NCBI GenBank assembly: GCA_023446155.1
Contig: JAEXIT010000014.1
Coordinates: 1-43,716 of the forward strand
Direction: 5' to 3'
DNA from: Bacteroidota bacterium
Lineage (GTDB): Bacteria; Bacteroidota; Bacteroidia; Flavobacteriales; Flavobacteriaceae
DNA: 43,716 bases
Shown here: positions 16,438 to 24,092 of the stretch, in pieces
How positions within the stretch are numbered: the first letter of the stretch is position 1
Layout of the letters: the number at the start of each line of letters is the position of its first letter
Program-made: the position numbers and the translations under genes
The notes under the pieces: model-generated
Database searches by the model: none
What the model saw: only the letters and a program-made list of their open reading frames with translations
What the model was told of the DNA's origin: nothing

Positions 16438-17622
16438 TTAACGTCGGAATTTATTCCGGGTGATGATGTTTTTGAGTTTTGCTTTTAAATCTTCGCCGGT
16501 ATCATACACCATTTGTTCGTTACCTGGAAACGGAATCGGCTTGCGATCGAAATACTTAAAATAGTTGTCATCGCAGGCACGACGATCGCCCTGATAATTG
16601 GCATAGATATTTTGGAAAACATATTCGCTGCTCAATGGAAACGAGTCAATCAGCTGGTTGGTTTTAAAATCGATATAATCCACTTTCGCGGTTACCTGAC
16701 AGGCTTTAAACTGCGTAAACTCGTAAATATCGATTCGAATCGTACGGAAATTATCCACTTTAACCGGTTTCCCCAAACTGTCGCGAACCACACGACCATT
16801 GGCATCCACCAGATTTTTAACGCCGTCTTTGATTTGCTTTTCTTTGATAAACTGACGCTCTTTGATTTGTTCCGGAGAAATTTTAATATCGCGGAAGTTA
16901 ACAATCAGGCCATAGTCGTAGGTAACACCTTTCTGGCGGTTACTATGATAAACCGTCCATTTATCGTCCAAACCAAGCGTACTGAAATCCAGTAAATCCG
17001 ACTGAAGTCGTACCGGAATTACCATATTGGTTTCGTTTTTGGTATATACATTTACAAAATCGGTTCCTTTAAACTGCGCTTCGTCCATTAATTTGGTAAC
17101 GTCTTTAAAATTAGGACTTAGCGTTAGCAGATAAGCAAAATCATCATAAGCTCTTCTGTAATTCACCTTGTTATTCGTCGCCATTAAAGCTTTGGAATTG
17201 TCATACAGGAATTTTGCCAATGCATTTTTACTGCTAACAATCTGATCCGAATAGTCATCAAACGGAAAAATAGCATTCCGGTTTTCTTTTAAAAGGCGTA
17301 GCGGCAATAACGGACGAATACGCTCCTGACGGTTGTTTAGCTGTAAATAGGTATTGTACAATTTTTCCAGTTTGGAAGGATTGGCATCTTTCACAAGGAG
17401 TTCAATTGCACGAAGATCACGGTCTTTGGCTTTGGCAAAAGCTTCCTCAAGTAGGTACACATAATCCTGTTTTCCCTTTGCATTTTTATTGTTTTGCAAT
17501 CCCTCGATAGCGCGGTCAATTGCGCCGTCGTAATCGCCTTCTGTTAGCATATTCCGGGTTTGCTTGACACCACAGGAGCAAACAAAAGCCAATAGGAATA
17601 CTAATGCAGTAATTTTCCTCAT
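16438..17622 (-). CDS. Conserved flavobacterial lipoprotein, TPR-like N-terminal half
   Basis: I do not recognise a named family. The 394-residue protein has a lipoprotein signal with Cys15 and Cys17 in FVCSCGVK, so it should be lipid-anchored. The N-terminal part (about 20-190) is helical with TPR-like spacing (LTEGDYDGAIDRAIEGL; RRAYDDFAYLLTLSPNFKD). The C-terminal half (about 195-385) is beta-rich with a charged linker (QIKERQFIKEKQIKDG). The last residues are basic (NKFRR). It is a single gene with its own terminator and a likely promoter at 17645-17652. Envelope assembly or transport would fit but is not shown. Confidence 0.75.
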   Translation of the reverse strand: MRKITALVFLLAFVCSCGVKQTRNMLTEGDYDGAIDRAIEGLQNNKNAKGKQDYVYLLEEAFAKAKDRDLRAIELLVKDANPSKLEKLYNTYLQLNNRQERIRPLLPLRLLKENRNAIFPFDDYSDQIVSSKNALAKFLYDNSKALMATNNKVNYRRAYDDFAYLLTLSPNFKDVTKLMDEAQFKGTDFVNVYTKNETNMVIPVRLQSDLLDFSTLGLDDKWTVYHSNRQKGVTYDYGLIVNFRDIKISPEQIKERQFIKEKQIKDGVKNLVDANGRVVRDSLGKPVKVDNFRTIRIDIYEFTQFKACQVTAKVDYIDFKTNQLIDSFPLSSEYVFQNIYANYQGDRRACDDNYFKYFDRKPIPFPGNEQMVYDTGEDLKAKLKNIITRNKFRR

Positions 17623-17644
17623 AAATGAAATCGTTAAAGATGCC

Positions 17645-17652
17645 CAAAAGTA
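17645..17652 (-). promoter_or_regulatory. Promoter -7 element of the lipoprotein gene
   Basis: TACTTTTG on the minus strand matches the Bacteroidota TAnnTTTG consensus, 23 bases before the start codon. No TTG was seen at the -33 position. Confidence 0.45.
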
Positions 17653-17689
17653 TACATTTTGGACGGATTATAAGAAACGGGTATAAAAA

Positions 17690-17710
17690 AACTCCGGACA
17701 AGCCGGAGTT
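17690..17710 (-). terminator. Terminator of fahA
   Basis: An 8-bp stem (AACTCCGG, loop ACAAG, CCGGAGTT) stands 20 bases after the fahA stop, with an A run on the plus strand that becomes the U tail on the minus strand. Confidence 0.88.
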
Positions 17711-17730
17711 TCTATTTGGAATGGAGTCTA

Positions 17731-19014
17731 TTATTTTCGTTCGAACGGAGGTAATAGTTTACTCGCAACTTCACCAAATCCGATGCGTACCTGATCATTC
17801 TGGCAGAAACCTTTCATAATCACGGTATCACCGTCGTTGATAAATTTACGTTCGGTACCGTCTTTCATTTTAAGTGGGTTTTTACCACCCCAAGTTAATT
17901 CCAACATCGATCCGAAGCTGTTTTCGGCTGATCCGGAAATCGTACCCGATCCCATCATGTCACCGGAATTCACACGACAACCATTAATGGTGTGGTGCGC
18001 CAACTGCTGACTCATGGTCCAGTACATATATTTAAAGTTGGATTCCGAAACGATAGTAGCATCGGTATTTTCAGGAGCGATAGACACTTCCAGGTTGATA
18101 TCGAAAGCGTGATCGCCGGTTTGTTGCAAATACGGAAGTGGTGTTGGTTCTTGTTTTGGACTGGCCACACGGAAAGGCTCTAAGGCATCCATAGTTACAA
18201 TCCATGGTGAAATGGACGACGCGAAGTTTTTAGCAAGGAAAGGTCCAAGTGGCACATATTCCCATTTCTGAATGTCACGCGCGCTCCAGTCGTTTAGCAA
18301 TACCATACCAAAAATATAGTCTTCTGCTTCTTCCACAGGGATGTTTTCCCCCATAATGTTAGCATCTGTAGTAATAAAAGCGGTTTCCAATTCGAAATCT
18401 ACTGATCGCGACGGACCGAATACCGGTTGCGTCTCACCATTTGGAAGGGTTTGTCCCATTGGACGGTGTACCGGAATTCCGGATGGAACGATGGTAGAAC
18501 TTCTTCCGTGATACCCTACGGGGATGTGTACCCAGTTTGGTAGTAGCGCATTGTCCGGGTCACGGAACATTTTGCCCACATTGGTCGCGTGTTCTTTACT
18601 GGAATAGAAATCGGTATAATCGCCGATTAAAACCGGTAATTGCATTTCGATTTCATTTACGTTAAAAATAACCACCTCTTTATGTGCGTCATTATCACGT
18701 AATTGTGGGTTTTCGGCATCAAAAATATCAGCTAGTCGGTTACGTACCAAACGCCAGGTTTTTTTACCGTCGGAGATAAAATCGTTCAGCGTATCCTGCA
18801 TGAACATATCATCAGTTAGTTCAATACCTTCAAAATAACCCAATTGTTGCAGGGCTCCCATATCGATCGCAAAATCACCAATACGGGTTCCGATGGTTAC
18901 CACATCATCTTTAGTTATAAAAACCCCGAAAGGGATATTCTGTATCGGGAAATCGCTGTTCACGGGGACGTTTAACCAGGATTTTCTAGTAGGGTCATTG
19001 GCACTTATAGGCAT
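17731..19014 (-). CDS. fahA: Fumarylacetoacetase
   Basis: The enzyme hydrolyses fumarylacetoacetate to fumarate and acetoacetate, the last step of tyrosine and homogentisate breakdown. The 427-residue protein has the N-terminal SH3-like domain (about 1-115) and the FAH catalytic domain with metal-ligand acidic residues in DFELETAF and later DWSARDIQ(K)WE. The segments YHGRSST and GDMMGSGTISG are typical of the two-domain (eukaryote-like) fumarylacetoacetases, and length agrees (about 420). It stands alone; homogentisate dioxygenase and related genes are not in this window. A well-formed promoter lies at 19052-19082, interleaved with that of glyA. Confidence 0.95.
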   Translation of the reverse strand: MPISANDPTRKSWLNVPVNSDFPIQNIPFGVFITKDDVVTIGTRIGDFAIDMGALQQLGYFEGIELTDDMFMQDTLNDFISDGKKTWRLVRNRLADIFDAENPQLRDNDAHKEVVIFNVNEIEMQLPVLIGDYTDFYSSKEHATNVGKMFRDPDNALLPNWVHIPVGYHGRSSTIVPSGIPVHRPMGQTLPNGETQPVFGPSRSVDFELETAFITTDANIMGENIPVEEAEDYIFGMVLLNDWSARDIQKWEYVPLGPFLAKNFASSISPWIVTMDALEPFRVASPKQEPTPLPYLQQTGDHAFDINLEVSIAPENTDATIVSESNFKYMYWTMSQQLAHHTINGCRVNSGDMMGSGTISGSAENSFGSMLELTWGGKNPLKMKDGTERKFINDGDTVIMKGFCQNDQVRIGFGEVASKLLPPFERK

Positions 19015-19051
19015 ATTGTATGTTTGTTTTTGTTGTTGAAAAATTCGAAAT

Positions 19052-19082
19052 CAAATATAGTAGCTATTGTGAATTTAACAAA
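19052..19082 (-). promoter_or_regulatory. fahA promoter (TTTG-N19-TAnnTTTG)
   Basis: On the minus strand, TTTG (19079-19082) and TATATTTG (19052-19059) are 19 bases apart, matching the Bacteroidota sigma-A consensus. The predicted start of transcription is about 30 bases upstream of the fahA ATG. Confidence 0.75.
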
Positions 19083-19099
19083 CCATTTTCGTATTTTTG
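19067..19099 (+). promoter_or_regulatory. glyA promoter (TTG-N22-TAnnTTTG)
   Basis: TTG (19067-19069) and TATTTTTG (19092-19099) on the plus strand fit the same consensus with a 22-base spacer. The element lies 26 bases before the chosen glyA ATG, which supports that start over the upstream TTG in the same frame. Confidence 0.7.
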
Positions 19100-19125
19100 A
19101 GGTCAATTTAACGAAATATTATAAA

Positions 19126-20400
19126 ATGCAACGCGACGAACAAATTTTCGACTTAATTCTTGAGGAACAAGATAGACAAATTCACGGATTGGAACTTATT
19201 GCATCTGAGAATTTCGTGAGCGATCAGGTAATGGAAGCAGCGGGTTCTGTTTTAACGAATAAATATGCCGAAGGCTATCCGGGTAAACGGTATTACGGTG
19301 GATGTGAAGTAGTGGATGTAATCGAGCAAATCGCAATCGACAGAGCTAAGGCTTTGTTTGGAGCGGAATATGTGAACGTACAGCCACACTCCGGATCGCA
19401 AGCTAATACAGCAGTTTTTGCAGCCTGTTTAAAACCAGGCGATAAAATATTAGGTTTCGATCTTTCACACGGAGGACATTTAACACACGGTTCGCCGGTG
19501 AACTTTTCCGGAAAATTATACAATCCGGTATTCTACGGAGTAGAAAAAGAAACCGGAATGCTGAACTATGACAAAATTCAGGAAGTAGCGACGCAGGAAC
19601 AACCAAAATTAATTATCGCTGGAGCTTCGGCTTATTCCCGTGATATGGATTTTAAACGTTTCCGCGAGATTGCCGACAGTGTAGGGGCTATTTTAATGGC
19701 TGATATTTCGCACCCGGCCGGTTTAATCGCTAAAGGATTGATGAACGATCCGGTTCCGCATTGCCATATCATCACGACTACGACGCACAAAACGCTACGT
19801 GGACCAAGAGGCGGAATGATCATGATGGGTAAAGATTTTGAAAATCCGTTTGGAATCAAAACACCAAAAGGAGAAATCCGTATGATGTCATCTTTATTGG
19901 ATGGATCGGTATTCCCAGGTAACCAAGGTGGTCCGTTAGAACATATCATTGCAGCAAAAGCAGTAGCCTTTGGCGAAGCTTTAAGCGATGAATTCTTTAC
20001 GTATGCAATGCAGGTTCAGAAAAATGCAAAAGCAATGGCCGAAGCTTTTGTAAAAAGAGGATACGATATTATTTCGGGCGGTACCGATAATCATATGATG
20101 CTGATCGATCTTAGAAATAAAAATATTTCCGGGAAAGAAGCAGAAAATGCATTGGTAAAAGCCGAAATCACCGTTAATAAAAACATGGTTCCATTTGACG
20201 ATAAATCACCATTTGTAACGTCGGGTATCCGTGTAGGAACGCCTGCGATAACCACTCGTGGTTTGGTGGAAGCCGATATGGAAACGATTGTTGCTTTGAT
20301 CGATAAAGTGATTTTAAATCATACTGATGAAGCGGTATTGGAAGAAGTGGCCGATGCGGTAAATGACATGATGGGCGAACGCGCCATGTTTGTTTTCTAA
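19126..20400 (+). CDS. glyA: Serine hydroxymethyltransferase
   Basis: GlyA interconverts serine and glycine with tetrahydrofolate and supplies one-carbon units. The 424-residue protein has the family N-terminus (LELIASENFVSD), substrate-site YPGKRYYGG, and the PLP lysine in TTTHKTLRGPRGG near residue 222. Length is normal. The frame stays open upstream to 19024, but that extension runs through the predicted promoter and is not conserved in the family, so the ATG at 19126 (MQRDEQIF) was chosen. It is monocistronic and followed by a strong terminator. Confidence 0.97.
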   Translation: MQRDEQIFDLILEEQDRQIHGLELIASENFVSDQVMEAAGSVLTNKYAEGYPGKRYYGGCEVVDVIEQIAIDRAKALFGAEYVNVQPHSGSQANTAVFAACLKPGDKILGFDLSHGGHLTHGSPVNFSGKLYNPVFYGVEKETGMLNYDKIQEVATQEQPKLIIAGASAYSRDMDFKRFREIADSVGAILMADISHPAGLIAKGLMNDPVPHCHIITTTTHKTLRGPRGGMIMMGKDFENPFGIKTPKGEIRMMSSLLDGSVFPGNQGGPLEHIIAAKAVAFGEALSDEFFTYAMQVQKNAKAMAEAFVKRGYDIISGGTDNHMMLIDLRNKNISGKEAENALVKAEITVNKNMVPFDDKSPFVTSGIRVGTPAITTRGLVEADMETIVALIDKVILNHTDEAVLEEVADAVNDMMGERAMFVF

Positions 20401-20735
20401 ACCCACAAAATTATATAATGTAAAATCCCTCTGAAAAGAGGGATTTTTTTATTTATAGGTCTTGAAATTAAAGATAAAAGAGTCGACAGCCATATAAACC
20501 CGATAGCGGATTTAGATAGTTTAGATGTTTTTTAAGGACGTTATAATTACAACAACTGGCCGAAATTAATGATCAGCAGTATAAATTGTTTAATTAGCAT
20601 AATTAATAGCTGTACCATAAGTAAATCAATGATTTAAAGAAGGTTTAACGAGATGCAAGGTACAAAAAAAGAGAATAGCCAATTACGGTTTTTCGGATTA
20701 TTTACTGTGGATTTGTCTTAAAAAAATCATAAATT
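20401..20735. other. Gap between glyA and the VOC gene
   Basis: Apart from the glyA terminator the roughly 290 remaining bases are AT-rich and hold no gene or convincing promoter. A 22-codon ATG frame at 20653 shows no coding features. Confidence 0.6.
20423..20450 (+). terminator. Terminator of glyA
   Basis: A 10-bp stem (AAATCCCTCT, loop GAAA, AGAGGGATTT) runs into a seven-T tract, 22 bases after the glyA stop. Confidence 0.93.
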
Positions 20736-21140
20736 TTACTGTGGCATTCCTTCCGGATCCATATAAACAATTTCCCATTGGTGTCCATCCAGATCGGAGA
20801 AACTATGGGAATACATCCAACCGTAATCCATCGGTTCGGGATACAGCGTACCACCGGCTTCGACGGCCTTGGAAATGATGTTGTTTACCTTTTCGCGGCT
20901 GTCGGTATCCAGGCACAGGAGTACTTCGGTCGTTTGTGTGGCATCGCTAATCGCCTTACGGGTAAAATCCTTAAAACGTTCGTGAACCAGTAACATCACA
21001 AAAATGGTGTCACTAACGACCATGCAGGTGGCCTTGTCGTCTGTAAACTGCGGATTAAAAGTAAATCCCAGTTTGGAAAAGAACGCAATCGATCGATTGA
21101 GATCTTTAACGGGTAGGTTTACAAAGATTCTTGTTGCCAT
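20736..21140 (-). CDS. VOC-family protein (glyoxalase/bleomycin-resistance fold)
   Basis: The 134-residue protein has one vicinal-oxygen-chelate domain made of two beta-alpha-beta-beta-beta halves: MATRIFVNLPVKDLNRSIAF at the N-terminus and SFSDLDGHQWEIVYMDPEGMP at the C-terminus, where the glutamate is a typical metal ligand. Proteins like this are often annotated as lactoylglutathione lyase or extradiol dioxygenase, but the substrate cannot be deduced. It is a single gene without clear operon partners. Confidence 0.85.
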   Translation of the reverse strand: MATRIFVNLPVKDLNRSIAFFSKLGFTFNPQFTDDKATCMVVSDTIFVMLLVHERFKDFTRKAISDATQTTEVLLCLDTDSREKVNNIISKAVEAGGTLYPEPMDYGWMYSHSFSDLDGHQWEIVYMDPEGMPQ

Positions 21141-21314
21141 AAATATGTCTGTTTAGTTGGTTATCAGCAGGAAGACTATGAAGGTACTTCTTTTTTGATT
21201 GTGGTAGTGGTAATGAAACGTTAAGAATCAAAAGGATTAAAATAGCGTTAAAAGTAGCCGGAATATTTTCCGGTAGGACTGAATTTGCTATTTTTAGACT
21301 TTAAAAGTAAATCA

Positions 21315-22004
21315 GTGAAATCACTATATCTGTTGTTCATTTTAATCGGGTTCTCTGCAAGCGGTTGGGCGCAAAATGATTTTGTAACCAAGTCGAAGCC
21401 GATTCCCCGTTTGAAAATACCGGCTATTAGTCCGGATAAATCTTCTAATTCGACTGCCTTTCCATCGATGAATTTTAGTTCGTCTATTTTTGATACCCCA
21501 TTAAATCCGCTGGAAACCTTAAAACCGAATACGTCTTCGTTTCAGATTGGGGAAGACAATTCTAAATTTGGCGCCGAAAAGGAGAAATTTGCGAATCCGG
21601 GTGATGTCTATGTCGAAAAACTAAAACAGGATTTTCAAGGAGAAGGAAATGGCGATTCGCGTATCTTTAAAAGAGACCAGTCGTTTGGCGAAATCCGTAC
21701 CAAATCGGAATACGTTAAAATTGTATACCGCGATCACGAATATGTGGATGGTGACATGATCAAGTTTTTAGTGAACGGAAGGATCGTGATTCCACAGATT
21801 ATTTTAGATGCCAGCTTTAAAGGAACAACACTCGGATTGGAAAAAGGATTTAACAAACTCGATTTCGAAGCCTTAAATCAGGGAAGTTCCGGTCCGAATA
21901 CAGCCGAGTTCCATGTCTACGACGATAAAGGAACATTACTTTCGGCAAATCGTTGGGATTTAGCGACCGGGTTTAAAGCAACAATTATGGTTATTAGAGA
22001 ATAA
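21315..22004 (+). CDS. Secreted protein of unknown function
   Basis: I do not recognise a named family. The frame is open from a TTG at 21285, but the GTG at 21315 gives a clean signal peptide (KSLYLLFILIGFSASGWAQ) and leaves a promoter-like TATTTTTA (21289-21296) upstream, so I chose GTG (229 residues). After a low-complexity Ser/Pro/Asn linker (about 20-85), the C-terminal 130 residues form a beta-rich domain (VKIVYRDHEYVDGDMIKFLVNG, EFHVYDDKGTLLS) that resembles an immunoglobulin-like periplasmic domain. It ends next to a palindromic repeat and a terminator shared with the converging gene. Confidence 0.65.
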   Translation: MKSLYLLFILIGFSASGWAQNDFVTKSKPIPRLKIPAISPDKSSNSTAFPSMNFSSSIFDTPLNPLETLKPNTSSFQIGEDNSKFGAEKEKFANPGDVYVEKLKQDFQGEGNGDSRIFKRDQSFGEIRTKSEYVKIVYRDHEYVDGDMIKFLVNGRIVIPQIILDASFKGTTLGLEKGFNKLDFEALNQGSSGPNTAEFHVYDDKGTLLSANRWDLATGFKATIMVIRE

Positions 22005-22005
22005 T

Positions 22006-22040
22006 TACACCTGACAGGTTTCCAAAACCCGTCAGGTGTA
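22006..22040. repeat. Palindromic CCTGACAGG-family repeat, copy 1
   Basis: A 16-bp stem with one A-C mismatch (TACACCTGACAGGTTT against AAACCCGTCAGGTGTA, loop CCA) begins one base after a stop codon. A close relative lies at 36855-36887, which suggests a dispersed palindromic family. Confidence 0.75.
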
Positions 22041-22041
22041 G

Positions 22042-22072
22042 AAAAAAAGGTCGCTTGTAGCGACCTTTTTTT
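22042..22072. terminator. Bidirectional terminator
   Basis: A 13-bp stem (seven A, GGTCGC, loop TTGTA, GCGACC, seven T) lies between the secreted protein and the AhpD-like gene, which converge; it overlaps the stop codon of the latter. Confidence 0.92.
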
Positions 22073-22514
22073 AATCTTGTTCCGGCATCATTTTCGTTGC
22101 GATGGCGATCCGGTTCCACGAATTGATCGTGATAATGGCTAGCATCACCTGAGCCAGGTAATTATCGTCATTAAGCGCTTTACGGGCGTTTTCGTAGGTT
22201 GTATCCGATACGTGGTTGGAAATATGTGTCATTTCTTCCGTAAGGGCTAAAATTGCCTTTTCCGCTTCCGAAAAGAAATTCGTATCTCTCCACGCATTTA
22301 ACGCATAAATACGTTGCTCGGTTTCGCCGTATTTACGGGCATCTTTGGTGTGCATATTGATACAAAAAGCACAACCGTTGATTTGTGAAGCGCGAATTTT
22401 AATAAGTTCTTTGTGAATGGGCGTAAGCTTGGAAGTGCTTAAATACTTTTCGAAAGCATACATGATTTTATAGGCTTCCGGTTCCAGTTGACTGATGTTA
22501 ATTCGATTGTCCAT
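22071..22514 (-). CDS. Carboxymuconolactone decarboxylase/AhpD-like protein
   Basis: The 147-residue, mostly helical protein has the AhpD-type active site NGCAFCINMHTKDAR (CxxC plus the downstream histidine, residues about 47-61), which in AhpD supplies electrons to a peroxiredoxin. Most such small proteins are of unknown substrate and many act as peroxidase or redox proteins. It follows the Crp-like regulator gene by 75 bases on the same strand and may belong to the same transcription unit. Confidence 0.85.
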   Translation of the reverse strand: MDNRINISQLEPEAYKIMYAFEKYLSTSKLTPIHKELIKIRASQINGCAFCINMHTKDARKYGETEQRIYALNAWRDTNFFSEAEKAILALTEEMTHISNHVSDTTYENARKALNDDNYLAQVMLAIITINSWNRIAIATKMMPEQD

Positions 22515-22589
22515 AGTGATTGAATTTTTATTAGGACAAAGTTCGGAAGTGCCAGCCGGAAAAAAATTAAGCTGGTTTAAGAAATGCGA

Positions 22590-23159
22590 TTAACTCAGTT
22601 TTTTACGAACCTCGCTTACGTATTCCGGGCTGATTCCTAAAAAAGAAGCGAGTACATATTGCGGAATCCGTTGGGCAAACTCCGGATAAGTCCCCACAAA
22701 TTGCAGGTAGCGTTCTTCGCCCGAAAGGAGAAAAAGATATTCAATCCGTGTAAGCGATGCCGCATAAGCCCGTTCGAGGTTTTTCCGGAAATAACTTTCG
22801 AGTGCCGGAATTTTTTCAAACAGGGTTTCCTGTTCCGGGCGACTGATATACAGGACTTCAGAAGCTTCTAATGCCTGAATATAGAATTTAGAAGGCCTTC
22901 CGGATGTATAGCTCGAATAATCGGTTATCCACCAGTTTTCGAGTCCGAATTGGATGACCTGTTCTTTTCCATTTTCGGTGATCAGATAGAGGCGAAAGCA
23001 ACCTTTTATGATAAAATAATTATATTGACAAACGCTGCCTTCGGTATGAAGAATCTCTTTTTTAGCAACTTTTTTCGAATGGAAAGTCGTCGCGATGATT
23101 TCTTTCTCCTCCGGTGTCAGGACTACCGATTTTTCAATATGCCGGATCAGTCGTTCCAT
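22590..23159 (-). CDS. Crp/Fnr-family transcriptional regulator
   Basis: The 189-residue protein has an N-terminal cyclic-nucleotide-binding jelly roll (about 15-125; VCQYNYFIIKGCFRLYL, GKEQVIQFGLENW), a dimer helix, and a short C-terminal winged helix with recognition segment YVLASFLGISPEYVSEVRKKL (168-188). Bacteroidota encode many such regulators; most lack the residues for cAMP, and the signal here is unknown. It starts one base before the end of the adjacent VOC gene, so the two are probably co-translated. A palindrome upstream of that VOC gene (23580-23594) may be its binding site. Confidence 0.88.
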   Translation of the reverse strand: MERLIRHIEKSVVLTPEEKEIIATTFHSKKVAKKEILHTEGSVCQYNYFIIKGCFRLYLITENGKEQVIQFGLENWWITDYSSYTSGRPSKFYIQALEASEVLYISRPEQETLFEKIPALESYFRKNLERAYAASLTRIEYLFLLSGEERYLQFVGTYPEFAQRIPQYVLASFLGISPEYVSEVRKKLS

Positions 23160-23160
23160 T

Positions 23161-23550
23161 TTACATCGGACTACAGATTTCCACTAAAAAGCCTTCCGGA
23201 TCTCTCACATAGGCGACTTTTTGTCCCCACGGTTTGGTTTTAACCGCTTCGGTCAGCGTCGCGCCGGCCTGAAGTGCTGTTTCCACCGTTTTTTCTACAT
23301 CATCGGACGTAAAACCCAATTCGATTCCAAAAGGTTTGGCCGTCGGAGCGCTTTCGATATAACCTTCTTTCAGATTGGATTTAGCGAGCGAATGAACCGC
23401 AAAGGATAGCGTGGTAGCACCGGAGATCAATTCCCCGTAATCTTCGTCGGGGGTGATAAATTTACGTTCAAAACCAAATGCATTTTCGTAAAACGTCATG
23501 ACTTTAGTTACATTTTGAACATATAAGATGGTATAGGCAAAAGTGATCAT
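23161..23550 (-). CDS. VOC-family protein upstream of the Crp-like regulator
   Basis: This 129-residue single-domain VOC protein starts MITFAYTILYVQNVTKVMTF and ends KVAYVRDPEGFLVEICSP, with the metal-ligand glutamate in VEIC. It is similar in plan to the protein at 20736-21140 but clearly a different member. It is the first gene of a likely operon with a Crp-like regulator and an AhpD-like protein, which suggests a role in handling a reactive or toxic compound; the compound is unknown. Confidence 0.85.
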   Translation of the reverse strand: MITFAYTILYVQNVTKVMTFYENAFGFERKFITPDEDYGELISGATTLSFAVHSLAKSNLKEGYIESAPTAKPFGIELGFTSDDVEKTVETALQAGATLTEAVKTKPWGQKVAYVRDPEGFLVEICSPM

Positions 23551-23579
23551 ATGAAATAAAATAAGATTTGGTGTCAGTA

Positions 23580-23594
23580 CCGGTAAAATACCGG
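23580..23594. promoter_or_regulatory. Palindrome CCGGTA-AAA-TACCGG, candidate operator
   Basis: A perfect palindrome with 6-bp arms lies between the predicted -7 element (23606-23613) and the first gene of the VOC-regulator operon. It is placed where a repressor could block transcription and is followed by no T run. Confidence 0.5.
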
Positions 23595-23605
23595 AGTCAC
23601 TATTA

Positions 23606-23613
23606 CAAATATA
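23606..23613 (-). promoter_or_regulatory. Promoter -7 element of the VOC-regulator operon
   Basis: TATATTTG on the minus strand is an exact TAnnTTTG match, 55 bases before the start codon. No -33 TTG is evident, which may mean the promoter needs an activator. Confidence 0.55.
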
Positions 23614-23624
23614 CTAACTTTTTC

Positions 23625-24086
23625 TTACAGGGAATGGTGGATCGGTTTGCTTAATACAATCATATGTTTGCACTGGATACCATTTTCAAAGATCGGTTCC
23701 TTATAATGTTCCGTAAAAAAGTTCCGTTTAATTCCGGTGACTTCAAACCCTTGTTTCTGGTACCATTGCAATTGTGGAATACTGGAGTTTCCAGTGCCGA
23801 TGATCACCTCATGAAACCCTCTTTTTCTGGCTTCAGAAAGCGCATGGTGCAATAAAAGCTTCCCAATGCCCTTTTGTTGGTGATCTTCCCTAACGGCTAT
23901 GTTTTTGATCTCAACAGCCGTTTCATCTATCGGATATAATGCGTAAACGCCAATATAATCGTTTCCGGTAGGAATACCGTATAAAAACGATTCGTGTATA
24001 TAGCTATTGATCATATCAATATACGGATCGGCCAATAGCAACAGGGGATAGGGGATGGATTTGCTGTAGATCGGTTGTATCGTCAT
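23625..24086 (-). CDS. GNAT-family N-acetyltransferase
   Basis: The 153-residue protein has the GNAT core: strand IKNIAVREDHQQKGIGKLLLHHAL (about 71-94) with the acetyl-CoA loop QQKGIGK, then VIIGTGNSSIPQLQWYQKQGFE. The acceptor substrate is unknown. The gene starts six bases after the retropepsin-like gene and is probably co-transcribed with it. Confidence 0.88.
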   Translation of the reverse strand: MTIQPIYSKSIPYPLLLLADPYIDMINSYIHESFLYGIPTGNDYIGVYALYPIDETAVEIKNIAVREDHQQKGIGKLLLHHALSEARKRGFHEVIIGTGNSSIPQLQWYQKQGFEVTGIKRNFFTEHYKEPIFENGIQCKHMIVLSKPIHHSL

Positions 24087-24092
24087 AGGCGA

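Noticed and set aside
19024..19125. 34-codon extension of glyA
   Set aside because: It runs through the predicted glyA promoter, starts at TTG and is not conserved in the family.
20653..20721. 22-codon frame starting MQGTKKENS
   Set aside because: Too short and without any coding feature or neighbouring promoter.
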